This document shows positions 35,784-47,256 of a stretch of 64,000 bases of DNA, piece by piece. Under the pieces are notes generated by a model. It saw nothing but the letters and a program-made list of their open reading frames with translations. It did not search any database and was not told the origin of the DNA. Each line of letters opens with the position of its first letter. The stretch's first letter is position 1. Source of the stretch: Leucaena leucocephala (taxonomy: Eukaryota; Streptophyta; Magnoliopsida; Fabales; Fabaceae); assembly GCA_037074615.1 (NCBI GenBank), contig CM073532.1, positions 14,716,001 through 14,780,000 of the forward strand, given 5' to 3'. The position numbers and the translations under genes are program-made.

Positions 35784-35989
35784 CTATACATCTTCAAAGT
35801 CATACTAGTCTTATTTCATCTCTGCTCCCGCATAGATGACCGACCAGGGACATTTAGGATAAGATCATGAGTTATCCAAGGATAGTCATTACAGTAAACA
35901 TGCAAATAATGTGATAACATAATTAAGAAATACATAAATCAACAATGTTCATAATACAATGATTGGCCCCTAAGGCATAATTTCCAACA
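35784..35989 (-). mobile_element. Start of a Ty1/copia LTR (3' LTR), truncated by K
   Basis: Minus strand begins TGTTGGAAATTATGCC at 35989 and matches the first part of the copia-type solo LTR at 49256-51233. On its own strand it is preceded by AAGTGGGAGGA, a copia-type polypurine tract (complement at 35990-36000), and by the pol stop codon. Confidence 0.85.
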
Positions 35990-36003
35990 TCCTCCCACTT
36001 GCA

Positions 36004-36120
36004 CTAGGTACAATCATGAATTTGCCTCATTCCTATTGACCTAACATGAGACTCATGCTTTGCCTGCACAAGCGGCTTTGTTAGAGGATCAGTGATGAGG
36101 CTCTCAGATTGTCGCAGTTC
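36004..36120 (-). pseudogene. Ty1/copia pol, C-terminal end (RNase H tail)
   Basis: Minus-strand frame ending in TAG at 36004-36006. It reads LRQSESLITDPLTKPL, then HESHVRSIGMR near the end. The DPLTKPL...H...R-GM pattern is the usual C-terminus of copia RNase H. Upstream pol is replaced by unrelated sequence from about 36121. Confidence 0.82.
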
Positions 36121-37365
36121 GAGCCATCAAAATAAAGTTAATTGCACCCAATAAAATAGTATAAGGCACAACCCTATCATTCTTCTCAAGGAGCCTTTCT
36201 AAAGGAAACCTAGCAAATTGGATGTCAAAAATAATGAAAACCTGAGTAGAGATAAAATGGTTTTGGGGTTTGATTTGCAATAAGATAAGGGTGTAGAAAA
36301 GTAGATCTTTTTGGATTGTTGATTAAGATGGAAACTGGTTGGCTTGTTGAAAGAATATGTTATGGAAGACTCTTGATGATGAAAACGTATCTATCCTTGC
36401 TCTTAAGATTAAATTAGAGTTTTAAATCACCAAGTCTCGAATAAAATCTCAATCGATCGATTGAGTCTAGAACTTTAATATTCCTTAAACTCCTTTGATC
36501 AAATCTATTTTAAGGGCTATTAGCGAACTGTTAGAAACCACTTAGCGTGCAATTAACCCTAGATGATGAGAATGCCCTCGAATGGTCATCAATTGAAAAC
36601 CCTAGATTTCAAGCAATTGAATTGGTTTGCAACGATCGCTGAAAAAACAACCCAACTTTCTTAAAATTGTACTTAAATATTAAATTAAAATCCAGCGTTC
36701 AAACATCCAGAATCAAATTATAACAGCCTAATCTGATAATGATCAATCGATATTCAAAACTTGTTCATATGATAAAAACCCTAGATCTAGCAGCAATCAT
36801 AACATGTCAAGATGCAAATTAGAAAAGAAGAAACTCCTCTGTTTAGTCCATGAGCTCAAGAGGTCAGATCCATCACCAAGAGACTAAGGGTTTAGCCTCT
36901 CATGACTTCTGCTGTACTTCAATCACTGTTCAGGTGTGATGCCATGAAGAAACGATGGATAGATGGTAGATTGATGGTGTAGAGATATGTAGAAATATGT
37001 GGAAAGGTATAGAAGGATGGAATATGTGGAGAAGGTGATCAGAGAGTGCTCGAGTACTGCTTCTTAGCCTAATCAGGTCTAAAACCACCTCTTCTTTGAC
37101 GGCAGCTTGCTCGCCCTTTTAAAAGCATTTTGACCTAACCAAAAATGCACAGCTTCATGACTGTCTTCTCTAGTCACGACCAGATCCTTGCTTTGGTCGT
37201 GACCTGTAAACGTAGAGAAGCTTCTAGAAGAATCAAGGTCGCGACAGGATGACATTTTGGTCGCGACTAAAAAGTGTTGAAACGTGATTTGATTTTCATT
37301 GACTTGTGATTTCTTTCCTGGTCCTTGCTCTCTTCCAAAAAACCTACAATTCAACATAAAAGCTT
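36121..37365. other. Unassigned region
   Basis: AT-rich and noncoding as far as I can see. It does not match the LTR families or LARD interiors here. It carries two aaaccctaga stretches (36597 and 36777) and four GTCGCGAC-type octamers at 37173-37267. A 92-codon minus frame (37079-37357) shows no family resemblance. Possibly part of another retroelement. Confidence 0.4.
37173..37267. repeat. Short GTCGCGAC-type array
   Basis: GTCACGAC at 37173, GTCGTGAC at 37196, GTCGCGAC at 37238 and 37260. Spacing is 23, 42 and 22. It is in a context unlike the LARD or LTR-C1 arrays. Confidence 0.65.
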
Positions 37366-38662
37366 GCTATAAAAGCGATATTAGCTCAATCATATCTTAA
37401 CTTAAGCCCATAAATTTAAAATTTTACTCTTAAGTTCCTTATTCTGAACCTTTAATTTGAGAACTGATTTAATCTCATTTTACACATCCAAACAAGGCAT
37501 ATTACCTATCTATGGAATGCCCCAGATGTGTACAACTGGCTCACCAAATTTCGTGGCCAAACTCCTTCGTTTACTAGGTTAGACTGAGGTCAAAACACTG
37601 CTACCTCAGGACCTGCGAATTTCTCTTTTAATTCGTCATACACAAATTGAACATGCCAAACAATATTTATTAATGAATAACAAAGTGTCATACAACAAAG
37701 CATATACAAAATTCTCATTTTTTTATTTCATCTTTTCCTGCCCGAACTTCGGCAGCATAACCGCTACATTCCTTCTGTAGAAAGTAACCGATCTTGTACC
37801 GATTCGGTAATTCCCGTAGGAGCTACCATTCTACGTAAGTACCCAGGAAAGACTGGATGAACCTACTAGGTCCACTCACTTCCAGCCTCCTTAGACAGCA
37901 CCTACATACACAGAACGTATCAGTTCCTTTCTTTGTTCCTTCTTCGTTGCCAGAATTTCGGCAGCCTAACGGCGTCTCTTAAAATTTCCAAATTTTATTT
38001 TGACATAACCTCCCCTGTAATGTTATATATGGGAATGAGATTCAAAAGAATCCCAGTAGCAATAATCATAACAATATATGTAATGCAGAGTGACAATGCT
38101 TGCTTGTGATTGTGTACAGATAAGTATGCTGTGTGCTTCCATATTCAATAACATATGATCATAGCATTGTAATAGAGCTTCAAGCATAACATATAAGACA
38201 ACAATCAAACCAAACAAAAGCACAACAAATCACAAAGCCATTACATAAAAGCTAGGATTAGTTACTACCTCAAAGGCTCAGCAGAACTCTACTATCTCTA
38301 TTATGCTTCCAGCTCCGCCAGAACTTCCTTTCTTCTTTCTTTCTCTCACTTTCTCTCTCAAGAACTTCCTTCTCACTCTAAAAAGGCTCCTTGTCTATGC
38401 ATAATGAATGAATGGGGGGTATTTATAGTTTTGGTCAATGGCATTCTTGTAATTTTGAAGCCATCTGATCCTGTGGTCCTGGTTTTTCCAGAATTTCCTA
38501 TTTTTCTTTATTCCTTTTACTGCATCATGCATGACATCATCTTAAAGCCACCTCATGGGACACCTCATCATGCACATTTCTCACATGGTGAAATTGCAAG
38601 CTTCTTGGACACCTCATCAGCTGACTCAGCAGTTCCAGTCCAATCCAGTACCGGTCCGGTCC
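37366..38662 (-). mobile_element. LTR-C fragment, minus strand
   Basis: Matches 23775-25056 of the C2 solo LTR, lacking the terminal 40 bp on the left and stopping on the right at the CCGGTCCGGTC block, where it joins gag sequence. TATA complement at 38420-38427. Confidence 0.8.
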
Positions 38663-41165
38663 TAGCAGGCTCACTGTTTTCTAGATATCGCACATTCTTT
38701 TCCGTGATCCTACATACCTCTACTGCTTCATTAAACTTTTGTATCTGTCTAGGAAAAACTTTCTCCTTTAATGTAGGGTTTAATCCACGAGTTAACTTCT
38801 CAGTGGTCCACCTTTCATCATTCATACAGTTTAGGTAAGTGGAGTATCGTGAAAGACGAATGAACCGAGAAAGATAATCATCAAAGGGTTATTGCTCACC
38901 CTGCTTTAATATTAAGAATTCTGCTTCACGTTCATCCCTTACTGACTGTGGAAAATATTTCTCATTGAACTGCTCAAGAAATGTTTCCCATGTAAGTGGA
39001 ATATTTCTTGAGTGCAGAATCACTTCTGTATTCCTCCACCACCTATCCGCATCTTTTTCTAGCTTGTAAACTGCCAGCTGGGCCTTCCTTTCAGTAGGAC
39101 ATTCTAAAATCTTAAAGATTTTCTCTAACTGGCTAACCCAATCCTCAGCTACTTGGGTGTCAAAAGTCCCTTCAAACATGGGCGGATTAAACTTATGGAA
39201 TTGTTCCATCCATGTTTACAGACTTTCCTGGTTATTGTTATTTCCTATAGACCCCTGATGTCTATTCATTCCAGTCTGCTCATGATCTGGCTGAGGTTCA
39301 AGTTCTACATCATTTTTTGGTACTACCTCCTTCTCAGACTGCTGTAAGCTAGCAACTGCAGCAGCAACCACCGTAGCAATAGCAGAATCTCGTTCTTGAT
39401 CCTGGCAAGCCTGGGTTGCCCGCATCTCATCTATTACATGCTGTTGCTATTCTAGCCTATCTAGAATAATTTGCGCAGGGTCTATCTGATTATTAGTACC
39501 CTCATCCCGAGGCTCTACTGAAACATCCTCCTTTGAACTCCTCAGAGTACACTTGCGGAAGCAATTTTAGCTTAACTTAAGTCCAGAGATTGAACTCTTA
39601 ACTCTTAAGTCCCTTATTCTGAACCTTTACTTTGAGAACTGGTTTCTCACCTTCTACACATCCAAATGAGGCATAATACCTATCCACGGAATGCCCCAGA
39701 TGTGTACTACTGGCTCACTAAATCTCGTGGCCAGACTCCTCCGTTTACTAGGTCAAACTGAGGTCAGAACACTACTGCCTCAGGACCTGCGAATTTCCCC
39801 TTAATTTACCATACATAAATTGAATATGCCAAACAATATTTATCATTGAATAACGTAATGTCATACAGCAAGGCATACACAACAAGACATATACATAATC
39901 TTTCATTCTCTATTACATCTCTTTCTGCCTAAACTCCGGCAACATAATCGATACGCTTCATCTGTACAAAGAGCTGAACTGTACTGATTCGGTAATTCCC
40001 TTATAAGAACTACCATTCTACGTAGTACCCAGGAAAGACTAGATGAACCGGCTAGGTCCACTCACTTCTAGCCTCCTTAGACAGCACTACGTACATAGTA
40101 CTTATCATATACTGATGTTCAGTCTTTACTTCGGCAGCATAACGGCGTCTCTTAGCATTCTCAAAATCCACTTCAGCATAACCTCCCTGTAATGGGTGAT
40201 GTATGGGGATGAGATTCAGGGGAATCTCAGTAGCAACAATCATAAAAATATATGTAATGCAGTGCGACAGTGCTTGCTTGTGATTGTGTACAGATAAGTA
40301 TGCTGCGTGCTTCCATGCTTAATAACATATGATCATAGCATTACAGCAGAGCTTCAGACATAACATATAAGACAACAATCCAACCAAATAATAGCACAAC
40401 AAATCACAAAGCCATTACATAAAAGCTAGGATTAGTTACTACCTGGCTAGCTTAGCAGAACTCTACTATCTCTATTCTGCTTCTAGCTCCGCCAGAACTT
40501 CCTTTCCTCCTTTCTCTCTTCCTTTCCTTCTCCCTTTCTCTCTTCTTTATCTCTCTTTGCCTTGCCCATGCGTGAATGCAAATGAAGGCAAGGGGGGTAT
40601 TTCTAATTGCCTCCAATGGCAATATCGTAATTTCCATGAACTCTGATCCTGTGGTCCTGGTTTTTCCTGGAATTTCCTATTTTCCTTAATTCCTCCTTTA
40701 CTGCATCACCAGGCCACCTCACCGGGACACCTCAGCATGCACATTTATCACATGTCTCAATTCCTGGACACCTCAGCATGCTGACTCACCGGTCCAGAGT
40801 CCTGCCTCGTAATGCATGTCCTCAGCTTTATCTGCTTCCTCCAGATCAGTGCCATGTGGCACCTGGAAGAGACCTTGCACGCTTCCCAATGCTACCCAGA
40901 TAAGTCCCAGACTTATCTGATCACTTCCTCGGTTTTCGTGCCAACTGAGTAACTTTACTCTACCGAAAGGTCACTGAATTACTACTCTAATGCCATGTGG
41001 CATCTTGTGGGTCCCATGAGGATACCTTATCAGTCTACCTCATGGTTTCCAGATAACCTTTCCTGTATCTGACTTCTTTCCCCAGTTCTATCTCTAACCG
41101 GGTAACTATCTCATTTGGACCTTCACAACTCTTGGCCCATACGCTTGGCACTACTTTAGCCACTA

Positions 41166-41413
41166 GTCGCGACCTCATCATCACCTTATCGCGACATAAC
41201 CTCTTTTGGTTCATTAGTCGCGACCACAACATCCTTTAGTCGCGACCATAACAGTCTTTCGTCGCGACCACATCACTTTTTAGTCGCAACCAGGCTCATT
41301 CTACTCATTAGTCGCGACACCATAACATTATCCGTCACGACCAATCCTCTCTGTCAATATTAGTCGCGACCATAATACACTCTCGTCGCGACCAACTTCT
41401 TTATCATCGCGAC
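41166..41413. repeat. GTCGCGAC palindrome array in LTR of element M
   Basis: Eleven octamers start at 41166, 41188, 41217, 41239, 41261, 41283, 41311, 41334, 41363, 41385 and 41406. Spacing is 22, 29, 22, 22, 22, 28, 23, 29, 22, 21. This copy has fewer decayed octamers than 21452-21699 (GTCGCAAC and GTCACGAC are the main variants; ATCGCGAC twice). Confidence 0.88.
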
Positions 41414-41639
41414 CTAACTAGTCAACTCTTGAACCTTCGACCTTTACATCATCCCCAAATGGCCATTTACCCCTTGGGACTTCCACTGTTTACACATAAG
41501 TCCTCGTACCTTTACTTACTCGCAGCTCAGTCCCTGAAACTCTTTACGTTCCTCTGGGACTTCTACTAAAAAGGGGTCTAGTAGCCTCTTAATCTTAGGC
41601 TATCTCTGCATCTCTAGGCCTAAAAATTGGGATATTACA

Positions 41640-42312
41640 TTTCTCCTCCCCTTTAAATAAATTTTGTCCTCAAAATTTAATTAGTACCATAGCCAAATTA
41701 ACTTAACATCTGGCAAAGTACTCATCATAACTTTATATCTCTTCGTAACATGCTTATCTTTCTCTGGGTCAACTCAATCAGAGCTGAAATCTACTTTTCT
41801 CTTATGGATCACTTACTGCACTTTATAAGTAGTGTCCATTTCTTTCATATGAAATTCTCTCGAATATTACTGTATTCGGGAATTTCTTCTAACTACTCAT
41901 CATACTTCTAGCATCTATCTGGTATTACTTCTCTTAATATCTCGCAAACTGCTTTAATATCTGCAACATCTCATCTTTCTTTTTATATAATCATATATTC
42001 TCATCATTCTTAGCACTTAACTTCATACAGAGAGAGGACTTACGCAGCTATTCTTTCTTTACTTTGCTGCTAAATGAGAGCATCTACTCTTAAATAAGAG
42101 CACCTATGCATAATGTCTGGCCAACATATTGCAGGACTGTTTACCTGCTTATGAATGCAAAGCTCTAATGTCGGAGCTCAAGCATTCCTGTTCTAGCACA
42201 GCTCTAACACTTGGAGCTTGCAAAGTTTTAGCATAACATAAGGCCTAGCATCTCATGCAAGGAGGGAAAACTCTCATTTTCTATTTCGTTCATAACATAA
42301 CATTTAAACATA
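41640..42312 (-). other. Interior remnant of element M with hairpins
   Basis: Noncoding. The polypurine tract borders the LTR. Hairpins AGCTC/GAGCT at 42161-42178 and 42200-42218, GCAGG/CCTGC at 42131-42148 and CTCTT/AAGAG at 42087-42100 resemble the LARD loop-conserved hairpins, though loops here are 4-9 nt and less uniform. Confidence 0.5.
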
Positions 42313-42509
42313 CGATCTCTGCATCTCTAGGCCTGACAATTGGGATGTTACATCTACCACTCCGAGTCTAACCGTTCTTCTTGTATTAACCATAACTTCT
42401 ACTTCTTTTTCTAGAATTGGGAAATCCAGTCATATATATGCACAACAATCTACGTACATATGTAAAACATTTAGGATAACCCATACCACATACCATACAT
42501 CTTAACTAT

Positions 42510-42726
42510 TTCAGAGTATTACTGAGCCAGAACCTTCTGTTCTGTGCCAGAATCTTATGCTCTGAACCAGAGCCCTTTCTGGTCTATGCCATAACCTTAT
42601 GCTCTGATACCAAAATAGTATTTTAATATCAAAGCAATAGGTTATGGCTAAAACCAGACAGGATTCTGGCTCAGAGCATAAGATTCTGGCACAGAACAGA
42701 AGGTTCTGGCTTAGTGATGCTCTGAT
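42510..42726. repeat. Head-to-head leader palindrome with two PBSs
   Basis: A long inverted repeat of about 105-bp arms centred at 42618. Left arm: leader of element N with PBS complement GCTCTGATACCA at 42601-42612. Right arm: plus-strand leader with a decayed PBS TAATATCAAAGC at 42624-42635. Only a few bases (aaatagtattt) separate the two PBSs, so both LTRs that should lie between them are missing. Confidence 0.85.
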
Positions 42727-42852
42727 GTAGAAAGGTTATTTCCTTAGAGTACATAGAGGTTTAGAAAAACCCAGTGGAGGTAAAAATCCCTAGATGAGTA
42801 AGTAGTACGATGTTATGTGTTCACTTTTCTTTTCTGATTGACAAGGAACCAG

Positions 42853-43026
42853 ATGGTGAACACGAGACGAGGACGTAGAATTCAAGTGGAGGAGCCACAC
42901 GTAGAGGAAGCTGGCAACTCCAATGAGGTAAATCCTATGCAAGTCATCCTTTCCAGGCTAGAACAGCAGCAGAGGATGATGGAGGAAATGAGGGCGGAAT
43001 AAGTTCGACGAGATCAAGAAAGAGAT
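42853..43026 (+). pseudogene. gag N-terminal fragment, plus strand
   Basis: ATG at 42853 (MVNTRRGRRIQVEEP), continuing to LEQQQRMMEEMRAE and a stop, then QERD, where an LTR piece takes over at 43027. Belongs to the plus-strand leader of the palindrome. Confidence 0.75.
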
Positions 43027-43498
43027 GTACCGATTCGGTAATTCCCGTGAGAACTACCATTCTACATAAGTACCCAGGAAAGACTGGATGAACTGGCTAG
43101 GTCCACTCACTTCTAGCCTCCTTAGACAGTACCTACGTACACAGTACGTATCAGCTCCTTTCTTTACTATTGCCATCTTGTCATAATTTCGGCAGCATAA
43201 CGGCGTCTCTTAAAATTCCCAGAATTCATTTTGACATAACCTCCCCTGTAATGGTTTACTTATTGGGATGAGATTCGGGGGAATCTCAGTAGCAACAATC
43301 ATAACAATATATGTAATGCAGAGTGACAGCGGTTGCTTGTGATTGTGTACAGATAAGTATGCTGCGTGCTTCCATACTCAATAACATATGATCATAGCAT
43401 TGCAGTAGAGCTTCAGGCATAACATATAAGACAACAATCTAACCAAACAATAGCACAACAAATCACAAAACCATTACATAAAAGCTAGGATTAGTTAC
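43027..43498 (-). mobile_element. LTR-C-like fragment, minus strand
   Basis: Shared leader/U5 block in minus orientation (ccgattcggtaattcc onward), including the hairpin near 43270-43288. Element G is inserted in it. The left flank GTTAC (43494-43498) would be the TSD, but the other copy is outside the window. Confidence 0.75.
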
Positions 43499-46146
43499 TG
43501 TCACATCCTTATTTTTATACATCTTAGGGACCATTCAGTAGCTCTTAGAACCACTTTCAGAGTCATTGAAGTCTAAACTCTAAATCTGGAATTTTATTTA
43601 TATCGGGTACTGTTCACTGTGGCAAATTCCAGATGAGTGACCTGACTTTGATAATTCATAACTAATTCTAGAAAAATCGAAATGAAGTGTTTCAAATTGC
43701 TACACGAAGATAACTTAAGTATATTTTAGGAAAAAATCATTGGTTGACCAATCCTTGACAAATTCAACATGGGTCAACGTTTCAATCTTACTGTTCATCC
43801 AATGACTTTCTCCTGAATCCAGCATTCTAGTCCCAATTTTAACAATTTATATCTTTTCGTGTATACATCCAAATGAGGCACTCTATATATAAAATTAAAT
43901 ATTAGTTTGTCTACTTTTTACCCTAAAAATTTCGTAAATTAATTCAATCATTTGCTATTTTTAATGTTTTATCAAACATGAATAGGTCTTCACGAGTTAC
44001 TGTTCATTGAGCCTATTTTCAGCATTTAGTCTTTACATACACATGCATACAACCAACACATATCAGTTATACATGCCAGATAACAATTAATATTAAATAA
44101 TCAACTGCTATATATTAGTTCTTGTTTAACATTCTACTATTTCTGTTACACTTTCCGTTGTCTAAAATTCCGACAGCATAACTGCTACATTCTGTCTGTA
44201 GAAAGTAACCGATCTTGTACCGATTCGGTAATTCCCGTAGGAGCTACCATTCTACGTAAGTACCCAGGAAAGACTGGATGAACCTGCTAGGTCCACTCAC
44301 TTCCAGCCTCCTTAGACAGCACCTACGTACACAGTACGTATCAGTTCCTTTCTTTGTCCCGTCTTCATTGCCAGAATTTTGGCAGCCTACCGGCGTCTCT
44401 TAAGGTTTCCAAATTTTATTTTGACAGAACCTCCCCTGTAATGTTATATTTGGGAATGAGATTCAAAAGAATCCCAATAGCAATAATCATAACAATATAT
44501 GTAATGCAGAGTGATGGTGCTTGCTTGTGATTGTGTACAGATAAGTATGCTGCATGCTTCCATATGCAATAACATATGATCATAGCATTGGCATAGAGCT
44601 TCAAGCATAACATATAAGACAACAATCCAACCAAACAAAAGCACAACAAACCACAAAGACATTACATAAGAGCTAGGATTAGTTGCTACCTCAAAGCAGA
44701 GCTTCAGAACTTCTCTACTACTTTCAACTTCACCAGAACTTCCTTACTTCTTTCTTTCTCTCACTTTCTCTCTCAAGAACTTTTTTCTTCCTCTCTTTCT
44801 TGCTTGTGCCAAAATGAGGAGCTAGGGGGGTATTTATAGTGTTGAGCAATGGCAATCTCGTAATTTTGAAGACTTATGATCCTGTGGTCCTGGTTTTTCC
44901 TGAATCTCCTATTTTTCTTTATTCCTTTTACTGCATCATGCATGACATCACTCAATACTGGGTTATATCATTAACTTTTTAATACTGGGTCCAGACTTCG
45001 TTACAGATCCCCTGCGAAATGACCGAAATGCCATTGGTGCCCTATCTTGTCCTATTTTAACCCTAAGGGCAAAATCGTCATTTCACACCTTTCTGAACCG
45101 AGTCAAAGCATATACTGGCTCTAGTCAACCTTATTTAGATATGTCTTAGCCTCTAGGCCTGTCCAGAATGACCAGAATGCCCTCCATTCATCTGCTGCCC
45201 TTTTTGTACAACACAGGGGCATTTTCGTAATTTCGCACTTTTCCGGGGTTCCGCTGGACACTGGCCCACCTATCAGTCCAAGAGTCTTATTGGGCCTCTA
45301 ATGGCTCCATTTTTGGGCTTCCTGGGTCCATTACCTGTATGGCACGCATTACGAGGAATCTTCCTCTGCCCCAGTTCACCGAATATTTTAATTATTATTT
45401 ACCGATTATACACCTTTCCGGACACCGGCTCCTTTTCCCAGATACAGTGTCCTACTGTGTTCAGGCATCCCTGTGGGTTATAACAGTCATCTGACTGAAG
45501 TCATCCGATCGCATTCAGCCCCTTTAAAAATACCGATAAATCTCCCTATCGGATCCCTGGAGGCCTCATACCGCGTCTGGATTTTCTAATTTGCGGATAA
45601 CTTTTCCTACAGACCTCCTATCGGTATTCTGTCAGTTTCCCGACATCCGCCCCATAAGGGTGCATCATCCTGTAATTTCTTACTTATATCTGAAATCTAG
45701 GGTATCCGGTATAAATTTTTATAACTTTCGGACGATCAGTCCATTTTTGGCTATCTGGAGTCTTTAAAAATTCGAGTATTAGGCTGGATTACCCAGCGTC
45801 ACTTGCCCTATCTTCTGGTAAAATCTGGGACTGAAATGCCACCGGTCAGTCCAAACTACTTCTGGCCTAATTTTCTTTAATTATACTTTAGCCCCAGGGA
45901 ACTTTTCCTTCTTTGCACTTAAGTCCCTTTATTTGGCTAAAATTACACTTTAAGACCCCACATTTTTGTCTACCTTTCTTTCCTAATCTTAAACTTTCCA
46001 TATTTGCATTTAAGCCTTTCATTTCTTTTCTTTTGCAATTTAATCCTTTTCTTTACATAAAGGACCACATCTTTTTCCTGAAACAGAACTCGTATATTCT
46101 ATTTAATCTGTACATGGAAATCAGTACAGAATTTAAGGATATTACA
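43499..46146 (-). mobile_element. 3' LTR of chromovirus element G (family B)
   Basis: 2648 bp. On the minus strand it starts TGTAATATCC at 46146 and ends GGATGTGACA at 43499. TATA complement at 44831-44838. On its own strand it is directly preceded by the PPT and the end of pol. A region of about 180 bp upstream of TATA, present in the copy at 1-2723, is missing. Confidence 0.9.
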
Positions 46147-46170
46147 TTTCTCTCCCCCTTAAAATAAATT
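46147..46170 (-). promoter_or_regulatory. Polypurine tract, element G
   Basis: Minus strand reads TTTTAAGGGGGAGAGAAA immediately before the LTR start. Same form as in the LARDs. Confidence 0.85.
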
Positions 46171-46199
46171 TTGTCCCCAAAATTTACTTTACACCTATC

Positions 46200-47256
46200 C
46201 TATACAAACAATTCAGGGTACTCTTCTCTCATCTTTTCTTCCGTTTCCCATGTAGCCTCTTGTTCAGTCAAGCCTTTCCAGATCACTTTAACTAAAGGAA
46301 TTTGCTTATTCCGTAACTGCTTGACTTTTCTATCAGCAATTTATACCGGTCCAACCTCATAGGTCAAGTCATCTCGCAGTGCGACCTCATCTTGCTCAAT
46401 TACATGAGATGGATCTGGAACATACTTCTTTAATTGGGAAACATGAAACACATCATGTATCTGGCTGAAATTCGGAGGAAGAGCCAACTTGTAGGCTACT
46501 ACTCCTATCTTTGAGAGAATCTGAAATGGTCCGATGAATCTTGGATGCAACTTCTTCACTTTAATCGATCGTCCGGCTCCTGTGGTTGGAGTTAACTTAA
46601 GGAATACATGTTCTCCTTCTTCAAACTCCAATGGCTTCCTTCTGACATCTGCATAGCTTTTCTGTCTAGCCAGCATAAGGGGGATCTACATTTCCGTCCA
46701 TAAAGTGCTTCAAAAGGGGACATCTGAATACTGGCCTGATAACTATTGTTATAAGCAAACTCTATAAGGGGAAAATGGATATCCCAACTGCCTTTGAAAT
46801 CTAAGACACATGCTCTTAGCATATCCTCTAACGTTTGTATTGTTCTTTCAGATTGACCATCTGTCTGAGGATGATAAGTTGTACTAAATCTGAGAGTAGT
46901 GCCCATTTCTTCCTGTAAAGCCCTCCAGAAATTTGAAGTAAATCGAGGGTCTCTATCAGACACAATGCTGCTCGGGATACCATGAAGTCTAACTATCTCC
47001 TTTATATATAGCTTTGCCATCTTTTCAAGAGAATCTCTCTTATTGATTGCCAGAAAATGTGTTGACTTTGTCAGTCGATCAATTACTACCCACACTGCAT
47101 CGTGTCTACTTGGAGTCAGGGGTAGTCCTTCCACAAAGTCCATGGCAATCCCATCCTATTTCCACTCAGGGATTTCTAGAGGCTGTAATGTTCCTGCTGG
47201 CTTTTGATGTTCAACTTTCACTTTCTAGCAGGTTAATCACTTAGACACGTAAGTCA
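46200..47256 (-). pseudogene. Integrase core, C-terminus and chromodomain of element G
   Basis: Minus strand. The DDE core shows MDFVEGLPLTPS with DRLTKSTHF, then SIVSDRDPRFTSNFW, and the Glu in QTDGQSERTIQTLEDMLR. After YGRKCRSPLCW about 50 residues are missing with a frameshift, then RQKSYADVRR, EGEHVFLKL and HDVFHVSQLKKYVPDPSH (GPY/F-like C-terminus). After a TAA near 46341 a chromodomain-like tail follows (PLVKVIWKG, EATWETE, YPELF) with a stop at 46200. Tekay/Del-like chromovirus by these motifs. Upstream of the core are stops, one of them where a zinc-binding Cys is expected. LARD-2 splits the gene at 47256. Confidence 0.9.

Larger units (their letters stand above)
39519..42352 (-). mobile_element. 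Element M: internally deleted LARD-like element with LTR-C1
   Basis: TSD TCTAC at 39514-39518 and 42353-42357. The 3' LTR is 39519-41639 (minus), with PPT complement at 41640-41660. An interior remnant runs to about 42312, followed by only the first 40 bp of the 5' LTR (42313-42352). The remainder of the 5' LTR, the PBS and most of the interior are deleted. The interior is related to the LARD 3' interior (TAGTGTCCATTTC near 41841 matches 12532-12545 in reverse). Confidence 0.85.
38663..42393 (-). pseudogene. gag of minus-strand element N, split by element M
   Basis: The start codon on the minus strand is at 42391-42393 (MVNTRRTVRLG). The gene is interrupted by element M (39519-42352, TSD TCTAC) and resumes from 39513 down to 38663. 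It shows the Ala-rich N-terminus (QERDSAIATVVAAAV), the gag domain (AEDWVSQLEKIF, DADRWWRNTE, FLEQFNEKYFP) and the next helix (NDERWTTEKLTRGLNP), then breaks into LTR-C. Stops near 39212, 39440 and 38888 fit CAA or CAG decay. Unlike the LARD gag, the middle of the domain is present. Confidence 0.82.

Noticed and set aside
36121..37365. Possible host gene fragment
   Set aside because: No convincing exon, domain or splice pattern; contains octamers typical of the surrounding elements.
41166..41413. CRISPR-like look of constant repeat and variable spacers
   Set aside because: Plant retroelement context, 8-bp repeat, 13-21-bp spacers, no cas genes; the same spacers recur in another LTR copy, so they are inherited, not acquired.
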